A stretch of DNA of 64,000 bases, from assembly GCF_030679875.1 (NCBI RefSeq), contig NZ_JAUXSP010000002.1, positions 228,916-292,915 on the forward strand. Direction: 5' to 3'. The translations under genes were made by a program, and so were the position numbers. The stretch is from Phenylobacterium sp. (GTDB lineage Bacteria > Pseudomonadota > Alphaproteobacteria > Caulobacterales > Caulobacteraceae). The notes beneath the pieces were generated by a model. That model saw only the letters and a list, made by a program, of their open reading frames with translations. It was not told the origin of the DNA and ran no database searches. Below, in pieces: positions 27,701 through 37,132 of the stretch; position 1 is the first letter of the stretch, and every line of letters starts with the position of its first letter.

Positions 27701-29591
27701 GTTCGGCAACGGCATGCTGCTGTCGCGGCAGATCCGCCTGCTGGCCGGATTCGACCACCGGCACATCTTCCTCGATCCGGACCCGGATCCGGCGACCAGC
27801 TTCGCCGAGCGCGAGCGCCTGTTCGCCCTGCCGCGTTCCTCCTGGGACGACTATGACCGGGACAAGATCTCGGCCGGCGGCGGGGTTTTTCCCCGCAGTC
27901 AGAAATCGATCCCGCTGAGCGCCGAGATCCAGGCCATGCTGGAGGTCGAGGCCGACACCCTGACGCCGGTGGAGCTGATCAGCGCCATCCTCAAGGCCAA
28001 GGCCGAGCTGCTCTATCTTGGCGGCATTGGCACCTATGTGAAGGCCGCCGCCGAAAGCCACGCTGATGTGGGCGACAAGGCCAATGACGCCCTGCGCGTC
28101 AATGCCCAGAACCTGCGCGTGCGGGTGGTGGGCGAGGGCGCCAATCTGGGTTTGACCCAGGCCGCCCGGATCGCCTTCGCCGAGGCTGGCGGTCGGGTGA
28201 ACAGCGACGCCATCGACAATTCCGCCGGCGTCGATTCCTCCGACCACGAGGTCAATATCAAGATCCTCACCGGCATGGTCGAGCGGGCGGGCGACCTGAC
28301 CCGGCCCGATCGGGACAAGCTGCTGCGCTCCATGATCGACGACGTCGCCGAGCATGTGCTGGCGCACAACTACGACCAGAACCAGGCGCTGTCTCTGCTT
28401 GAACTGGACGCCGTCGGCGAGCTTGAGCCCCACGCCCGGTTCATGGCCCGGCTCGAATCCATCGGCCGCCTGGACCGGGTGGTGGAGGGACTGCCGGACG
28501 CCGCGGCCATCGCCGCGCGGGCGGAGGCGGGCCTGGGCCTGACTCGGCCGGAGCTGGCGGTGCTGATGGCCTACGGCAAGATCCAGCTGTTTAGGGAAAT
28601 GGTCGAGACCGAGGTCCCGGACGATCCCTGGTTCGAGCAGGTTCTGGAGGGCTATTTCCCCGCGCCCCTGATGCGCTATGCGCCGGAAATGCGCCGGCAT
28701 CGACTGCGCCGGGAGATCATCGCCACGGTGGTGGCCAATGACGTGGTCAATCGCTGCGGCCCCAGCTTCCCTGGACGCCTGATGGCGGCGGCGGGCTGTG
28801 ACGCCCGGGCCTTCTTCGTCGGCTATGAGGCCGCTCGCGCCGTTCTGGACGTCGCTCCCCTGTGGGAGGCGGTCGAAGCCCTCGACAATGAGGTCCCGGC
28901 GCGCGCTCAGCTCCTGCTGCTCCGCCAACTGGCCCGCCAGTTGCGCGGTCTGACCTTCTGGTTCGCCCGCCGCGCCCAGCGGCAGGGTGAGGGCGTCAGC
29001 GCCCTGATCGACCGCTACGCAAAGCCGGCCCGGGCGCTGAAGGCCCTCGCACCGGAGGTCCTGACGCCGGTGGAGCGAGCCGATCTGGACGCCCTGGCCG
29101 AGCGACTGACCGCCGCCGGCGCGCCGGAGGCCCTGGCTCACGCCGTGGTCGAGCTCCAGCCCCTGACCATCGCCGCCGATCTGGCCGACCTGGCGGAGGC
29201 CTCCCGCTGGCCGGTGGAGCATGTGGCGCGGCTGCACCACAAGGTCGGCGAGGTCTTCGGATTTGACCGGTTGCGCGCCGCCGCAGGCGGGCATTCGGCG
29301 GGCGACATCTTCGAACGCACGGCCGTGCGCCGGCTGGTCGAGGATCTGCTCAGTGAACAGACCGCCGTCGCCCGGGCGGTGATGGGCAAGGCGCGGGGCG
29401 CGACGGCCGGGGCGGACGCCCGCTCGGCCGAGGCCGCGATCAAGGCCTGGTCGGCCTCGGTCAGAGATGCGGTGGCGTCAGCCAACCGCACCTTGGCCGA
29501 GATCGAGTCCGCGCCGGGCGGCTGGACCTTCGCCAAGCTGACCATCGCCCACGGCGCCCTGCGCGAACTGGCGGTCCGCGCCGAGGGCTAA
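24717..29591 (+). CDS. gdhZ: NAD-specific glutamate dehydrogenase, large (180-kDa) type
   Basis: Oxidative deamination of glutamate to 2-oxoglutarate and ammonia with NAD. The 1624-residue length is that of the large bacterial NAD-GDH family. There is a long N-terminal regulatory region (ACT-like segments; residues ~1-700), and the catalytic domain begins near [21 protein letters not shown] with [17 protein letters not shown] (substrate lysines), followed by [17 protein letters not shown] (nucleotide binding). In C. crescentus the orthologous GdhZ also stimulates FtsZ disassembly with KidO. The ortholog call here is by family and genus inference. AAGGGAG precedes the ATG; two hairpins lie in the leader. 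Confidence 0.92.
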   Translation: MSGANIPSPEALGRVLADKLLARLGPGPAEDQALQAFAAQAAEDVVPAELPEFDLDDLAANLAAFWTFAEKRRGLSPVLRVARAERASEDSPRLDLDRVEIVQEDAPFLVDSVMGEIAEQGFQVRAMFHPVVQVARDAKGLRAAEGALRRESMIQVFIDRIGPDREEQLLSGLRTALADARAAVADFPAMLDLMGRTVAELESLAPVTPRRAEELAFLRWLHTEHFVFLGARIYEYPRAEGGEYASEEPLFQPQDGLGVLRDPAQRVLRRTNEPAVLTAQLARRLEDDSAVTVAKANMRSRVHRRGYMDYVGVRRYGPDGRPSGEVRFVGLFTAEAYDQPVAAVPLVRAKAAGALARAAKAPGSHNAKRLKNIVENYPRDELFQMTEDELLTNALGVLHLHDRPRVRLFERRDPFDRFCSILMFVPRERYDSDLRIRAGQLLAKAYGGRVSAYYPSFSDSPLARVHFIIGFSAGQKREPDLAAVEGEIAEAARTWEDRFEAAVRDLERPAAVTGDLLGRYYGAFSAGYRDRYDAAEALADVAVIDDLSPGEIVRVRAFRREGDTARNFRFKLYRPAEPAPLADVLPILESMGLKAMAEAGFPVRRVGADPVWVHEFELDDPRGENLVFDDVKACFEQAFVAVWTGQTENDGFNRLVLELSIGWREAALVRALARYRQQTGLDPSQRLQEEALSRRPGVTRLILDLFRTRFDPAVRADLAERQAQAGAVMGEITEALQMVESLDDDRVLRRIALLVQSILRTNYYQIGDDGAPAPFISFKVASEELADLPAPKPYREIYVWSTSVEGVHLRFGPVARGGLRWSDRRDDFRTEVLGLAKAQQVKNAVIVPVGAKGGFYPKALPVGGSPDAVRAAGVEAYKTFLRGLLDITDNLTPEGQVIAPKGVVAHDGEDPYLVVAADKGTATFSDIANGLAESYGFWLGDAFASGGSAGYDHKEMGITARGAWEAVKRHFRELGKDIQAEPFTVVGVGDMSGDVFGNGMLLSRQIRLLAGFDHRHIFLDPDPDPATSFAERERLFALPRSSWDDYDRDKISAGGGVFPRSQKSIPLSAEIQAMLEVEADTLTPVELISAILKAKAELLYLGGIGTYVKAAAESHADVGDKANDALRVNAQNLRVRVVGEGANLGLTQAARIAFAEAGGRVNSDAIDNSAGVDSSDHEVNIKILTGMVERAGDLTRPDRDKLLRSMIDDVAEHVLAHNYDQNQALSLLELDAVGELEPHARFMARLESIGRLDRVVEGLPDAAAIAARAEAGLGLTRPELAVLMAYGKIQLFREMVETEVPDDPWFEQVLEGYFPAPLMRYAPEMRRHRLRREIIATVVANDVVNRCGPSFPGRLMAAAGCDARAFFVGYEAARAVLDVAPLWEAVEALDNEVPARAQLLLLRQLARQLRGLTFWFARRAQRQGEGVSALIDRYAKPARALKALAPEVLTPVERADLDALAERLTAAGAPEALAHAVVELQPLTIAADLADLAEASRWPVEHVARLHHKVGEVFGFDRLRAAAGGHSAGDIFERTAVRRLVEDLLSEQTAVARAVMGKARGATAGADARSAEAAIKAWSASVRDAVASANRTLAEIESAPGGWTFAKLTIAHGALRELAVRAEG

Positions 29592-29605
29592 GCCGCGCGG
29601 CTTAG
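29588..29605. terminator. Shared bidirectional hairpin spanning both stop codons of gdhZ and purH
   Basis: The 18-base palindrome CTAAGCCGCGCGGCTTAG contains the TAA of gdhZ (29589-29591) on the plus strand and the TAA of purH (29602-29604) on the minus strand. As RNA it folds as a 7-bp stem with a GCGC loop from either strand. There is no U-tract. Confidence 0.55.
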
Positions 29606-31215
29606 TGGCGGAAGACCCGTACGCCGGTGAAGGCCATGGCCAGGCCCGCTTCGTCGGCGGCGGCGATGACCTCCGCGTCGCGGATCGAACCGCCGGGCTG
29701 GATCACTGCGGTGGCCCCGGCCTCGGCCGCCTGGATCAGGCCGTCGGCGAAGGGGAAGAAGGCGTCCGAGGCGCAGGCCGAACCCTTGGCCAGGGACTCC
29801 GGCAGGCCGGCGGCCTCCGCCGCCTCCGCCGCCCGCAACGCGGCGATGCGGGCTGAATCCTTGCGGTTCATCTGTCCGGCCCCAATGCCGGCGGTCTGGC
29901 CGTCGCGGGCATAGACGATGGCGTTGGACTTCACATGCTTGGCGACAGTGAAGGCGAACAGCATGTCCCGGAGCTCGGCTTCCGTCGGCTGGCGCTGGGT
30001 CACGATCTTCAGGTCAGCGGCGGTGATATGGGCTGTGTCGCGGCCCTGCACCAGGAAGCCCCCGGCCACCTGGCGATAGGTGACGCCGGCCGACTTCGGG
30101 TCGGGCAGGCCGCCGGTCAGGAGCAGGCGCAGGTCTTTCTTCTTCTTGAAGATCGCGATGGCCTCGTCGTCGGCCTCAGGCGCGACCACCACCTCAGTGA
30201 ACACCTTGACGATCTCCCGGGCCGCGGCGGCGTCCAGCCGGCGGTTGACCGCCACGATGCCGCCGAAGGCCGAGACCGGATCGCACTGCAGGGCGCGCTG
30301 ATAGGCCTCGGTCAGGGTTGCGCCGAGCGCTACGCCGCAGGGATTGGCGTGCTTGATGATGGTCACTGCCGCGCTGGCGGCGGGGTCAAACTCGGCCACC
30401 AGCTCGATGGCCGCGTCGGTGTCGGCGATGTTGTTGTAGGACAACGCCTTGCCCTGCAGCTGGGTGGCGGTGGCCACGCCTGGGCGGCTTGACCCGTCGC
30501 GATAGAAGGCCGCGGCCTGATGCGGGTTTTCGCCATAGCGCATGGTCTGCACCAGCTCGCCGGCGAAGGCCCGGCGGCGGGGGGCCTCTTCGGCCAGTTC
30601 CTTGGCGAACCACTGCGAGATCGCGGCGTCATAGGCCGCTGTCCGGGCATAGGCCCGGGCGGCCAGGCGCTTGCGCAGGGCGAGCGCGGTCGCGCCATCT
30701 GTCTGCAGGGCTTCGATCACCTCTTCCAGGTCAGCGCGTTCGGTGCAGACGGCCACATAGCCGTGGTTCTTGGCGCCAGACCGGATCATGGCCGGCCCGC
30801 CGATGTCGATATTCTCGACGCAGGACGCGAAGTCGCCGCCCGCCGCAACCGTCTGCTCGAAGGGATAGAGGGTCACGTAGACGATATCGATGGGGCCGAT
30901 GCCGTGCTCGGCCATGGCCTGGGCGTGGTCGGCGGCGTCGCGCACGCCCAGCAGGCCCCCATGCACCACCGGGTGCAGGGTCTTGACCCGGCCATCCATC
31001 ATTTCCGGGAAGCCGGTGAGGTCGGAGACGTCCTTTACGGGCAGGCCGGCGGCGGCGATGGCCGCCTTGGTGCCGCCCGTGGAGACCAGCTCGACGCCCA
31101 TCTCCGACAGGGCCCGGGCGGCCTCGATCAGACCGGTCTTGTCGGAGACCGAAAGCAGGGCGCGGACCGGTTTGACGGCGTCTGGGGCGGGCGGGAAGTC
31201 GGGGGCGGCGGGCAC
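29602..31215 (-). CDS. purH: Bifunctional AICAR formyltransferase / IMP cyclohydrolase
   Basis: Performs the last two steps of de novo IMP synthesis. It has the N-terminal IMP cyclohydrolase (MGS-like) domain ([37 protein letters not shown]) and the C-terminal AICAR transformylase domain with [23 protein letters not shown] motif and the end [14 protein letters not shown]. The start is the GTG at 31215 (AGGAGACCGCC upstream); the frame is open further up but not conserved. The length is 537 residues. Confidence 0.95.
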   Translation of the reverse strand: MPAAPDFPPAPDAVKPVRALLSVSDKTGLIEAARALSEMGVELVSTGGTKAAIAAAGLPVKDVSDLTGFPEMMDGRVKTLHPVVHGGLLGVRDAADHAQAMAEHGIGPIDIVYVTLYPFEQTVAAGGDFASCVENIDIGGPAMIRSGAKNHGYVAVCTERADLEEVIEALQTDGATALALRKRLAARAYARTAAYDAAISQWFAKELAEEAPRRRAFAGELVQTMRYGENPHQAAAFYRDGSSRPGVATATQLQGKALSYNNIADTDAAIELVAEFDPAASAAVTIIKHANPCGVALGATLTEAYQRALQCDPVSAFGGIVAVNRRLDAAAAREIVKVFTEVVVAPEADDEAIAIFKKKKDLRLLLTGGLPDPKSAGVTYRQVAGGFLVQGRDTAHITAADLKIVTQRQPTEAELRDMLFAFTVAKHVKSNAIVYARDGQTAGIGAGQMNRKDSARIAALRAAEAAEAAGLPESLAKGSACASDAFFPFADGLIQAAEAGATAVIQPGGSIRDAEVIAAADEAGLAMAFTGVRVFRH

Positions 31216-31385
31216 GGCGGTCTCCTGGCGGGAAAGGTGACAAGGCGTGCCCAGGCGAGCGGCGTATGAGGTCCTGGCTCCCCGGTGGTCGCCCACCTCA
31301 ATTTTCGCCAGTCACGCAGGACAGGGGCGCTCTAGACCCCGGCGACGGCCAGAGTCAATGCGACGCCGCGTCCCGGGAATCTCGG

Positions 31386-33140
31386 TCAGCGCGGCGGCGG
31401 CCAGGGCTCGGCGGCCGCCAGCTTCCAGCGCAGGCGCGCGCCGGTCTCCTGCCGGACCTGGCCGCGCAGCACCACCTGGCTGGTGCGCCGCGCCTGGCCG
31501 TCCTGGAAGAACACCGAGGCCTCGATCGCCACCTCCAGGGCGTCATTGCGCAGCCACCAGCCGGTTTCCTCGCCATCGGGCTTGATCAGCACGCTCTTGC
31601 CATCCCGCGCCAGGGAGGCCCGGGCGTCGGGATGAATATGGAAGCGCACCGCAAAGGGGATGAACCGGCGGGGATCCTCCCCGGGCGCGGCGTCGGCGAC
31701 GGGGGTGAAACGGTCTTCGCCCCGCAGCTCGTCCGCCGCCAGGTCAAGGTAGAGACGTCGCTCGTGGCGCAGGCCAAACCGGCGGACCCAACCGTCATGG
31801 GACATCTCCAGCCACAGGGCGCCTTCGGCCTGTTGCCGCTTGGCGCTGACCGCGGCGTCGGCCCCGATCAGCCGCGGACCAAGGGCGCGGGCCTGCAGGC
31901 CGCGCACCGGCGCGCCACAGGACAGGTCGCCCATGGAGGCTGTTGAGGCGGCGTCAGCCAGGCGCAGGGCCTCTGGCCCCACGGCGTCCGGCGACCAGCC
32001 GCAGTTGGTGATCGCCCGGCGGCCTGAGATCAGCACCTCCAGGGCTAGGGGCTGGGCGCAGGCGGTGACGCTCCAGGGGCCGACCGCGGGCGGGGCTGTG
32101 TCGGCGACCAGTTGCAGGCTGCGGCTCTCCAGGCGCTGATAGCCATTGCGGGCGGCGGGCAGGGTGCGGCCGGCGTCGTTCTCTCTGGCCCGGGCCGCCG
32201 CCACCAGGGCCGGGCGCAGGGCCTCGCCCCCCTGGAAAACCGGCAGGGCGCCGTCGGCCAGGGTGAAGAAGCGGACCGCGCCCACCAGGCGGTCGATGGC
32301 CCGCATCATCTCGTCCGGCGGGGCGATGCCGCGCTGGACCAGGGCCTCATCAAGGGTCTGTAGGTCGAGCAGAAGCTGAAGCGCGGCCTGCGGTGATCTG
32401 GAGGCATGCCCCCCGTCGGCCTCGACCGTCTCACCCAGGGCCTTGACGAGGCGCCCGAGGGCTGTGGTGACCAATCGGTCCCCGGCCTCCCCGGCCAGGA
32501 CCGCGCCGGCCAGGGCGGCGGCGCAGGCGCGTTCAGCGGCGCGGGCCGGACCATCGATCGTGGCCAGCAGTTGGCGCGCCTGCCGGGCGAGATCCAGCGC
32601 GATCTGGGCGGATTCGGCGTCGGATGCTCCGGCGCAGATGGCCGGCGCCCCGCACGCCAGATTGAACACCCGGCGCTCCAGCACCTCGGGGTCCCAGGAA
32701 AATCCGTTCCAGCGGCCAAATGTGCGCCGCCAGAGCAGGGTCAGCCGCAGTCCCTCCACGGCGCCGCTCTCGCCCACAGCCAGCAGGTCGCGCATCCAGT
32801 CGAACCGGTGCAGGGCCACGGCGAATCGGCGGCTGGGATTTGGGCGGTCCCAGGGGTCGCACTTGGGGCCGGCGTGCAGGGTGACCCCGGCGAAGGTGAA
32901 ATCGCCCAGCAGGATGCGCCGGCCATTCTCCGCCCGCCCGGGTCGGGGGTCGCGGGTCGTGGTGGTCAGGCCCTCAGGCTTCGGTCTCGCCAGCATCCAG
33001 CGATGCAGGGGGGAGCCGGCCCACTCCCGTCGGATCTGGCGGCGCAGGCCAACGGCCAGGGCCAGCGCGGCCACCTGGCCGGGCAGCCGCCTGGCCGCCG
33101 GCGCCGGGGGGGGCTGTCCGGCCACGGGCGACCCGCTCAC
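31386..33140 (-). CDS. Heparinase II/III family protein
   Basis: A 584-residue protein. It starts at a GTG whose sequence GTGA overlaps the rpe stop (33137-33140), implying coupled translation. The N-terminal half is helical (alpha-toroid of polysaccharide lyases; conserved-looking FAGVTLHAGPKCDPW, FDWMRDL). The C-terminal half matches the heparinase II/III-like beta-sandwich (HDGWVRRFGLRHERRLYLDL, FIPFAVRFHIHPDA). Family members degrade uronate-containing polysaccharides, but this cytoplasmic-looking Caulobacterales subgroup has no known substrate and lacks an obvious signal peptide. The upstream neighbour is rpe and the downstream one purH. Confidence 0.85.
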   Translation of the reverse strand: MSGSPVAGQPPPAPAARRLPGQVAALALAVGLRRQIRREWAGSPLHRWMLARPKPEGLTTTTRDPRPGRAENGRRILLGDFTFAGVTLHAGPKCDPWDRPNPSRRFAVALHRFDWMRDLLAVGESGAVEGLRLTLLWRRTFGRWNGFSWDPEVLERRVFNLACGAPAICAGASDAESAQIALDLARQARQLLATIDGPARAAERACAAALAGAVLAGEAGDRLVTTALGRLVKALGETVEADGGHASRSPQAALQLLLDLQTLDEALVQRGIAPPDEMMRAIDRLVGAVRFFTLADGALPVFQGGEALRPALVAAARARENDAGRTLPAARNGYQRLESRSLQLVADTAPPAVGPWSVTACAQPLALEVLISGRRAITNCGWSPDAVGPEALRLADAASTASMGDLSCGAPVRGLQARALGPRLIGADAAVSAKRQQAEGALWLEMSHDGWVRRFGLRHERRLYLDLAADELRGEDRFTPVADAAPGEDPRRFIPFAVRFHIHPDARASLARDGKSVLIKPDGEETGWWLRNDALEVAIEASVFFQDGQARRTSQVVLRGQVRQETGARLRWKLAAAEPWPPPR

Positions 33141-33799
33141 CCGCCCCGAAGGGCGGTGATGTTGGCGGCGTAGGCGCCGGCGCCGCCCCTGAAGACCGCG
33201 GTGCCCGCGACCAGGGCTGTGGCCCCCGCCTCCAGGCAGAGAGGGGCGGTCTCTGGCGTCACGCCGCCATCCACTTCGAGGTGGATCTCGCGGCCGTGGG
33301 CGTCGATCATCTCGCGGAAGCGGCGGATCTTGGCCAGCTGCGAGGTCATGAACTTCTGCCCGCCGAAGCCCGGATTGACCGACATGACCAGGATCAGATC
33401 GATCTGGTCCATGATCGACTCGATGGCTGTGGGCGAGGTGGACGGGTTGAACACCACGCCGGCCTTGCACCCATGGCTGCGGATCAGCTGCAGCGTCCGG
33501 CTCAGGTGCGGGCCGCTCTCGGGATGGACGCTGATCAGGTCGGCGCCGGCCTTGGCGAAGGCCTCCACATAGGAGTCGGCCGGCGCGATCATCAGGTGGA
33601 CGTCGAAGGGGATGGCGACGTGGGGCTTCAGGGCCTTCACCACGTCGGGGCCGATGGTGATGTTGGGCACGAAATGGCCGTCCATCACGTCGATATGGAC
33701 CCAGTCGGCGCCGGCGGCTTCGATGGCCCGGCACTCCTCGCCCAGGCGGGCGAAGTCGGCGGCCAGGATGGAGGGGGCGATGAGAGGCGTGCGCGTCAT
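33137..33799 (-). CDS. rpe: Ribulose-phosphate 3-epimerase
   Basis: Interconverts D-ribulose-5-phosphate and D-xylulose-5-phosphate. This is a 220-residue TIM-barrel with IAPSILAADFARLGEE, WVHIDVMDGHFVPNITIGP (metal His and Asp), DVHLMI, VMSVNPGFGGQ (Asp-free phosphate loop) and LEVDGGV (second catalytic Asp). ATG 33799 is the standard start. The stop overlaps the heparinase-like GTG. Confidence 0.96.
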   Translation of the reverse strand: MTRTPLIAPSILAADFARLGEECRAIEAAGADWVHIDVMDGHFVPNITIGPDVVKALKPHVAIPFDVHLMIAPADSYVEAFAKAGADLISVHPESGPHLSRTLQLIRSHGCKAGVVFNPSTSPTAIESIMDQIDLILVMSVNPGFGGQKFMTSQLAKIRRFREMIDAHGREIHLEVDGGVTPETAPLCLEAGATALVAGTAVFRGGAGAYAANITALRGG

Positions 33800-33875
33800 C
33801 GTCTGGACTTAACCCAAGCCGCGGGCCGGCCACAAGGACCGCAGGGCCGCAGGGGGCCGCTCGTCCGGCGAGGGC

Positions 33876-35159
33876 TCAGCCCTGGCGCAGGAAGCGGGCG
33901 ATATAGAATCCGTCCGTCCCGCCGGGACTGTGGAAGGGCAGGATGCGCAAGGTCCCGTCAGGCCGCACGCTGGCCGCCGGCGCGCCGCCCTCGCCGGGGG
34001 CGATGGGCTCAAGGACGAAGTTCGGGTGGCGGGCCAGGAAGCCCTCGACCTGGGATTCGCCCTCCTCGGGCTCCAGGCTGCAGACGCAGTAGACCAGCCG
34101 GCCCTGGGGCGCGACCCGCGGCGCGGTGGCGTCGAGCAGCCTTGCCTGGGTCTCGGCCAGGCTCGCAATGTCGGCCGGGCGCGCGGCCCACAGGACGTCG
34201 GGGTGGCGGCGGAAGGTGCCGGTGGCCGAACAGGGCGCGTCCAGCAGCACGGCGTCGAACAGGTCGGGCGCCTTCCAGTCCACGGCGTTGGCGGTGACGG
34301 TGGCCGCCTTCAGCCCCATTCGTTCGAGATTGGCGGCCAGGCGCTTGAGGCGGCCCGCCGAGCGGTCCAGGGCGGTGACGCTGGCGCCCGTGGCGGCCAG
34401 TTGCAGGGTCTTTCCCCCCGGCGCGGCGCACAGGTCGAGCACCTGCTGGTCGGGGCCGGCCTCCAGCAGGCGGGCGGGAATGGCGGCCGAGGCGTCCTGC
34501 ACCCACCAGGCGCCGGTTTCGAAGCCCGGCCAGGTGGCGAGATCGCCCCGACGGGCGGTCCGCAGGCTGCCGCCGGGCAGAAGATCGGCCTCCAGCTCAG
34601 CGGCCAGGGCCTCGGTGGTGGCGGGATCGCGAACCGACAGGTCGGTCCCCGGCTCCTGGGCGATCGTGGCGGCGATCTGCAGGGCGATGTCGGGGCCATA
34701 GGCTGCGTTCCATCGGGCCATCAGCCAAGGCGGGGCCAGGGCTTCGGCCTCATCCAGCCTTGGCGGCTCGCGCAACAGCCCGCGCAGGACGGCGTTGACC
34801 AGGCCCTTGAAGGGCGCGGTGTCCCGGCGGGAGGCGGCCAGATCGACGCTGGTGGCCACGGCGGCGAAGGGCGGGGTCTCCAGCAGGAAGGCCTGGGCCA
34901 CGCCGATCCGCAGGATCTGGCGCACCCCATCGGGCGGCGCCTTGGCGAGCTTTGCGTCCAGCGCCCGGTCAATGGGCCCGAGCCGGCGCAGGGTGGCCAT
35001 GGCCAGCGCCCGGGCGAAGGCCCGGTCCCGGGGCGACAGGGCCCCGAAGGCAGGTGTGGAGATCGCCTCTTCCAGGCCCGTGCGGCGGGCCAGGGCGGCG
35101 GTCAGGATGTCGAGGGCGGCGCCCCGGGCCGGCAGGCCAAGATCATTGTCGTCATTCAC
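33876..35159 (-). CDS. rsmB: 16S rRNA m5C methyltransferase, RsmB/Fmu type
   Basis: RsmB methylates C967 in 16S rRNA. There is an N-terminal NusB-like domain (ALDILTAALARRTGLEEA..., residues ~8-135) and a Rossmann SAM domain with LDLCAAPGGKTLQLA (motif I), DAPCSATGTFRRHPD (first conserved Cys) and YCVCSLEPEEGE (catalytic Cys). The likely start is GTG 35159 (VNDDNDLGLPARGAALD), giving 427 residues; an upstream TTG 35195 would add twelve. It is 76 bases upstream of rpe on the same strand. Confidence 0.9.
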   Translation of the reverse strand: MNDDNDLGLPARGAALDILTAALARRTGLEEAISTPAFGALSPRDRAFARALAMATLRRLGPIDRALDAKLAKAPPDGVRQILRIGVAQAFLLETPPFAAVATSVDLAASRRDTAPFKGLVNAVLRGLLREPPRLDEAEALAPPWLMARWNAAYGPDIALQIAATIAQEPGTDLSVRDPATTEALAAELEADLLPGGSLRTARRGDLATWPGFETGAWWVQDASAAIPARLLEAGPDQQVLDLCAAPGGKTLQLAATGASVTALDRSAGRLKRLAANLERMGLKAATVTANAVDWKAPDLFDAVLLDAPCSATGTFRRHPDVLWAARPADIASLAETQARLLDATAPRVAPQGRLVYCVCSLEPEEGESQVEGFLARHPNFVLEPIAPGEGGAPAASVRPDGTLRILPFHSPGGTDGFYIARFLRQG

Positions 35160-35284
35160 CGGCGCCGACGTGCCCGCTCCGTCGCCCTCAGGCAAGGAAA
35201 GATCGCAGTTCTGCCCGCCTTTCCCGCCGTGTGGCGCCGGCCCTACGACTGGCGCGCAGGCCCTGGGCGTCCTAAATCCTGTCT

Positions 35285-35482
35285 ATGACCGAGACCCTTC
35301 CCCCCAATGCCGCACCGGACAAGCTTCTCAGCCCGGCGGCCCGTCGCGCCCTCGAAGAGGCCCAGGCCCGCCGCGAGGCCGAGGCCGCCCTGCAGCCGCC
35401 GCCAGAAGAGGGCGGGCCCAAGGGGCTAGAGCCCACGCGGTTCGGCGATTGGGAGCGCAAGGGAATCGCCGTCGACTTCTAG
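35285..35482 (+). CDS. DUF1674 protein, SDHAF4-type succinate dehydrogenase assembly factor
   Basis: A 65-residue protein whose C-terminal motif GLEPTRFGDWERKGIAVDF is the DUF1674/SDHAF4 signature. In mitochondria SDHAF4 helps mature the flavinylated SDH subunit, and alphaproteobacterial homologues are presumed to do likewise. The N-terminal half is helical and charged. No SDH genes are in the window. It is divergent from rsmB. Confidence 0.88.
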   Translation: MTETLPPNAAPDKLLSPAARRALEEAQARREAEAALQPPPEEGGPKGLEPTRFGDWERKGIAVDF

Positions 35483-35583
35483 CTGGAAAGAGACCGGCCA
35501 AGCTCGCGCAAGGGGTGCAGCGACTCGCCGGCGCCCGCCAGCCGCGTTAGGCTTCTGTTAAGTTTTGTAAACAGGAGCGTCTG

Positions 35584-36333
35584 ATGTCCTGGCCTATTTC
35601 TCACCGCTGGCTCGCCCGACTGGCCGCGGGCCTCACCCTTTCCGTCGCGGGCGCGGGCCTCGCCGCAGCCTGCCCCGCCCATAATCCCTGCCCGGCCTCG
35701 GCGGGCGGATATTCCAGCGGCCATGGCGGACAGGGCTACCAGCACAGTTCCGGCTACACCGAGACCTATGGCTATGAGCAGGCCTATGTCAGCGACGGCT
35801 ATGGGACCCGCGGCTACGCCCAGGAATACGGGCCGTACCGGCAGGACTACGGCCACCCTCCGTCGCAGCATCCCGGCTATCAGCCACCGGCCTACGGCCC
35901 CCCGATGCACGGCCCCCCGATGCATGGGCCCCCAGCCTACGGCCCCCCAGCATACGGTCCTCCCGTATACGGCCCTCCAGGCTATGGTCCCCCGCCGCCC
36001 AGCCCCTGCTGCGTCCCCTGCGCCAGCGCCTGCGGGGCGGCTGAAGGCATGGTCCTGTCCAACAGCTTCTTCGCCGGCTCCGGCGGGGTGGGGCCCATTC
36101 CCTCAGGCGGCTATGGCGGCGGCGGCTTCTATGTGGTTGGCGGCGGCGGTGGCGGGTCGTCCAGCGCCTATGCCTCCGCATCGGCTTCGGCCTCGGCCTC
36201 GGCCTCAGCCAGGGTCTCCATCCACGGCGGCTACATGGGTGGCCACGGGGGCCGCCATGGGGGCGGCCACGGCGGTGGCCATGGCGGCAAAGGTCATGGC
36301 GGCGGCCACGGCCACGGCGGCAAGGGCCGCTAG
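35584..36333 (+). CDS. Exported repeat-rich protein (YGPP repeats, Ser-Ala tract, Gly/His tail)
   Basis: A 249-residue protein with a signal peptide (LARLAAGLTLSVAGAGLAAA, cleavage near residue 30). It has a Tyr/Gly-rich region and seven near-perfect tandem pentapeptides of the AYGPP/MHGPP type (DNA 35890-35994, 15-bp units). A cysteine cluster SPCCVPCASAC follows, then a Gly-rich stretch, a (Ser-Ala)n tract and a Gly/His/Lys tail. No domain is recognised; the composition suggests an extracellular structural, adhesive or metal-binding (His-rich) protein. AACAGGAG precedes the ATG. It overlaps convergent pyrF by 4 bases. Confidence 0.8.
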   Translation: MSWPISHRWLARLAAGLTLSVAGAGLAAACPAHNPCPASAGGYSSGHGGQGYQHSSGYTETYGYEQAYVSDGYGTRGYAQEYGPYRQDYGHPPSQHPGYQPPAYGPPMHGPPMHGPPAYGPPAYGPPVYGPPGYGPPPPSPCCVPCASACGAAEGMVLSNSFFAGSGGVGPIPSGGYGGGGFYVVGGGGGGSSSAYASASASASASASARVSIHGGYMGGHGGRHGGGHGGGHGGKGHGGGHGHGGKGR

Positions 36334-37049
36334 ATCCCGGCCATCTCGGCCACAATCCGCAGGGCTGCGGCCCGGGGATCATTGGCTCCGGTGATCGGAC
36401 GGCCGCAGACCAGGTGCGAGGCGCCGGCCTCCAAGGCCTGGGCCGGGGTCGCCGCCCGGGCCTGATCGTTCTTCGCCGCCCAGTCGGGGCGCACCCCTGG
36501 GGTCACCACCAGAAAGTCGGGGCCGCCGATGGACCGGGCCAGTTGCGCCTCATGCGGACTGGCGATCACGCCGTCGCAGCCGGCGGCGACCGCCTGATGG
36601 ATGCGCCGCTCCACCAGGGTGCGGGCGCGCTCGGAAAAGCCCATCTCCACCAGATCGTCGTCCGACAGGCTGGTCAGCACGGTGACCGCCAGCACCTTCA
36701 GGTCCGAACGCCCCTTGCCCCGGACGGCGGCGGCCATGACCTGGGGCTCGCCGTGCACGGTCAGGAAGTCGCAACCGGACTCCGCCAGCACAGCGGCCGA
36801 TCGCTGCACGGTCGTGCCGATGTCATGCAGCTTCCAGTCGAGAAAGATCTGTTTGCCCTGGGCCTTCAGGTCCCGCGCCAGGCTCATGCCATCGGAGGCG
36901 AACAGCTCCAGGCCGATCTTGTAGAAGCTGACCGACTCGCCGATCGCCTCGACCATGGCCTTGGCCTGATCGATATCGGGCAGGTCCAGGGGAACGATGA
37001 GGCGCCGGTCACAGGTCGCGGCGGTCTCCAGGCGGGCGGCGGCGGTCAT
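36330..37049 (-). CDS. pyrF: Orotidine 5'-phosphate decarboxylase
   Basis: Decarboxylates OMP to UMP. It is a 239-residue TIM-barrel with LIVPLDLPD, the catalytic charged network in FLDWKLHDIGTTV (Asp-x-Lys-x-x-Asp), and the phosphate-gripper loop VTPGVRPD near the end. ATG 37049 has GGAG at 8 bases; an upstream frame exists but is not conserved. Confidence 0.96.
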   Translation of the reverse strand: MTAAARLETAATCDRRLIVPLDLPDIDQAKAMVEAIGESVSFYKIGLELFASDGMSLARDLKAQGKQIFLDWKLHDIGTTVQRSAAVLAESGCDFLTVHGEPQVMAAAVRGKGRSDLKVLAVTVLTSLSDDDLVEMGFSERARTLVERRIHQAVAAGCDGVIASPHEAQLARSIGGPDFLVVTPGVRPDWAAKNDQARAATPAQALEAGASHLVCGRPITGANDPRAAALRIVAEMAGI

Positions 37050-37132
37050 GGCGCAGGCTCCAGGCGGATTTGCGCCGTTCCCGCCCCATAAGGGAGATCG
37101 GCGCCGCTTCAATTTTGAGCTAGGAGCGAGGC

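Noticed and set aside
27180..29294. 704-codon minus-strand frame
   Set aside because: It is antisense to the catalytic half of gdhZ; composition is typical of the mirror frame in G+C-rich DNA.
33141..33833. N-terminal extension of the heparinase-like frame
   Set aside because: This part is a frame shadow of rpe (Arg/Pro/Gly-rich). The real start is the GTG at 33140 overlapping the rpe stop.
35890..35994. Tandem 15-bp repeats considered as a CRISPR or DNA satellite
   Set aside because: There are no spacers; the repeats are in frame and encode pentapeptides of an exported protein.
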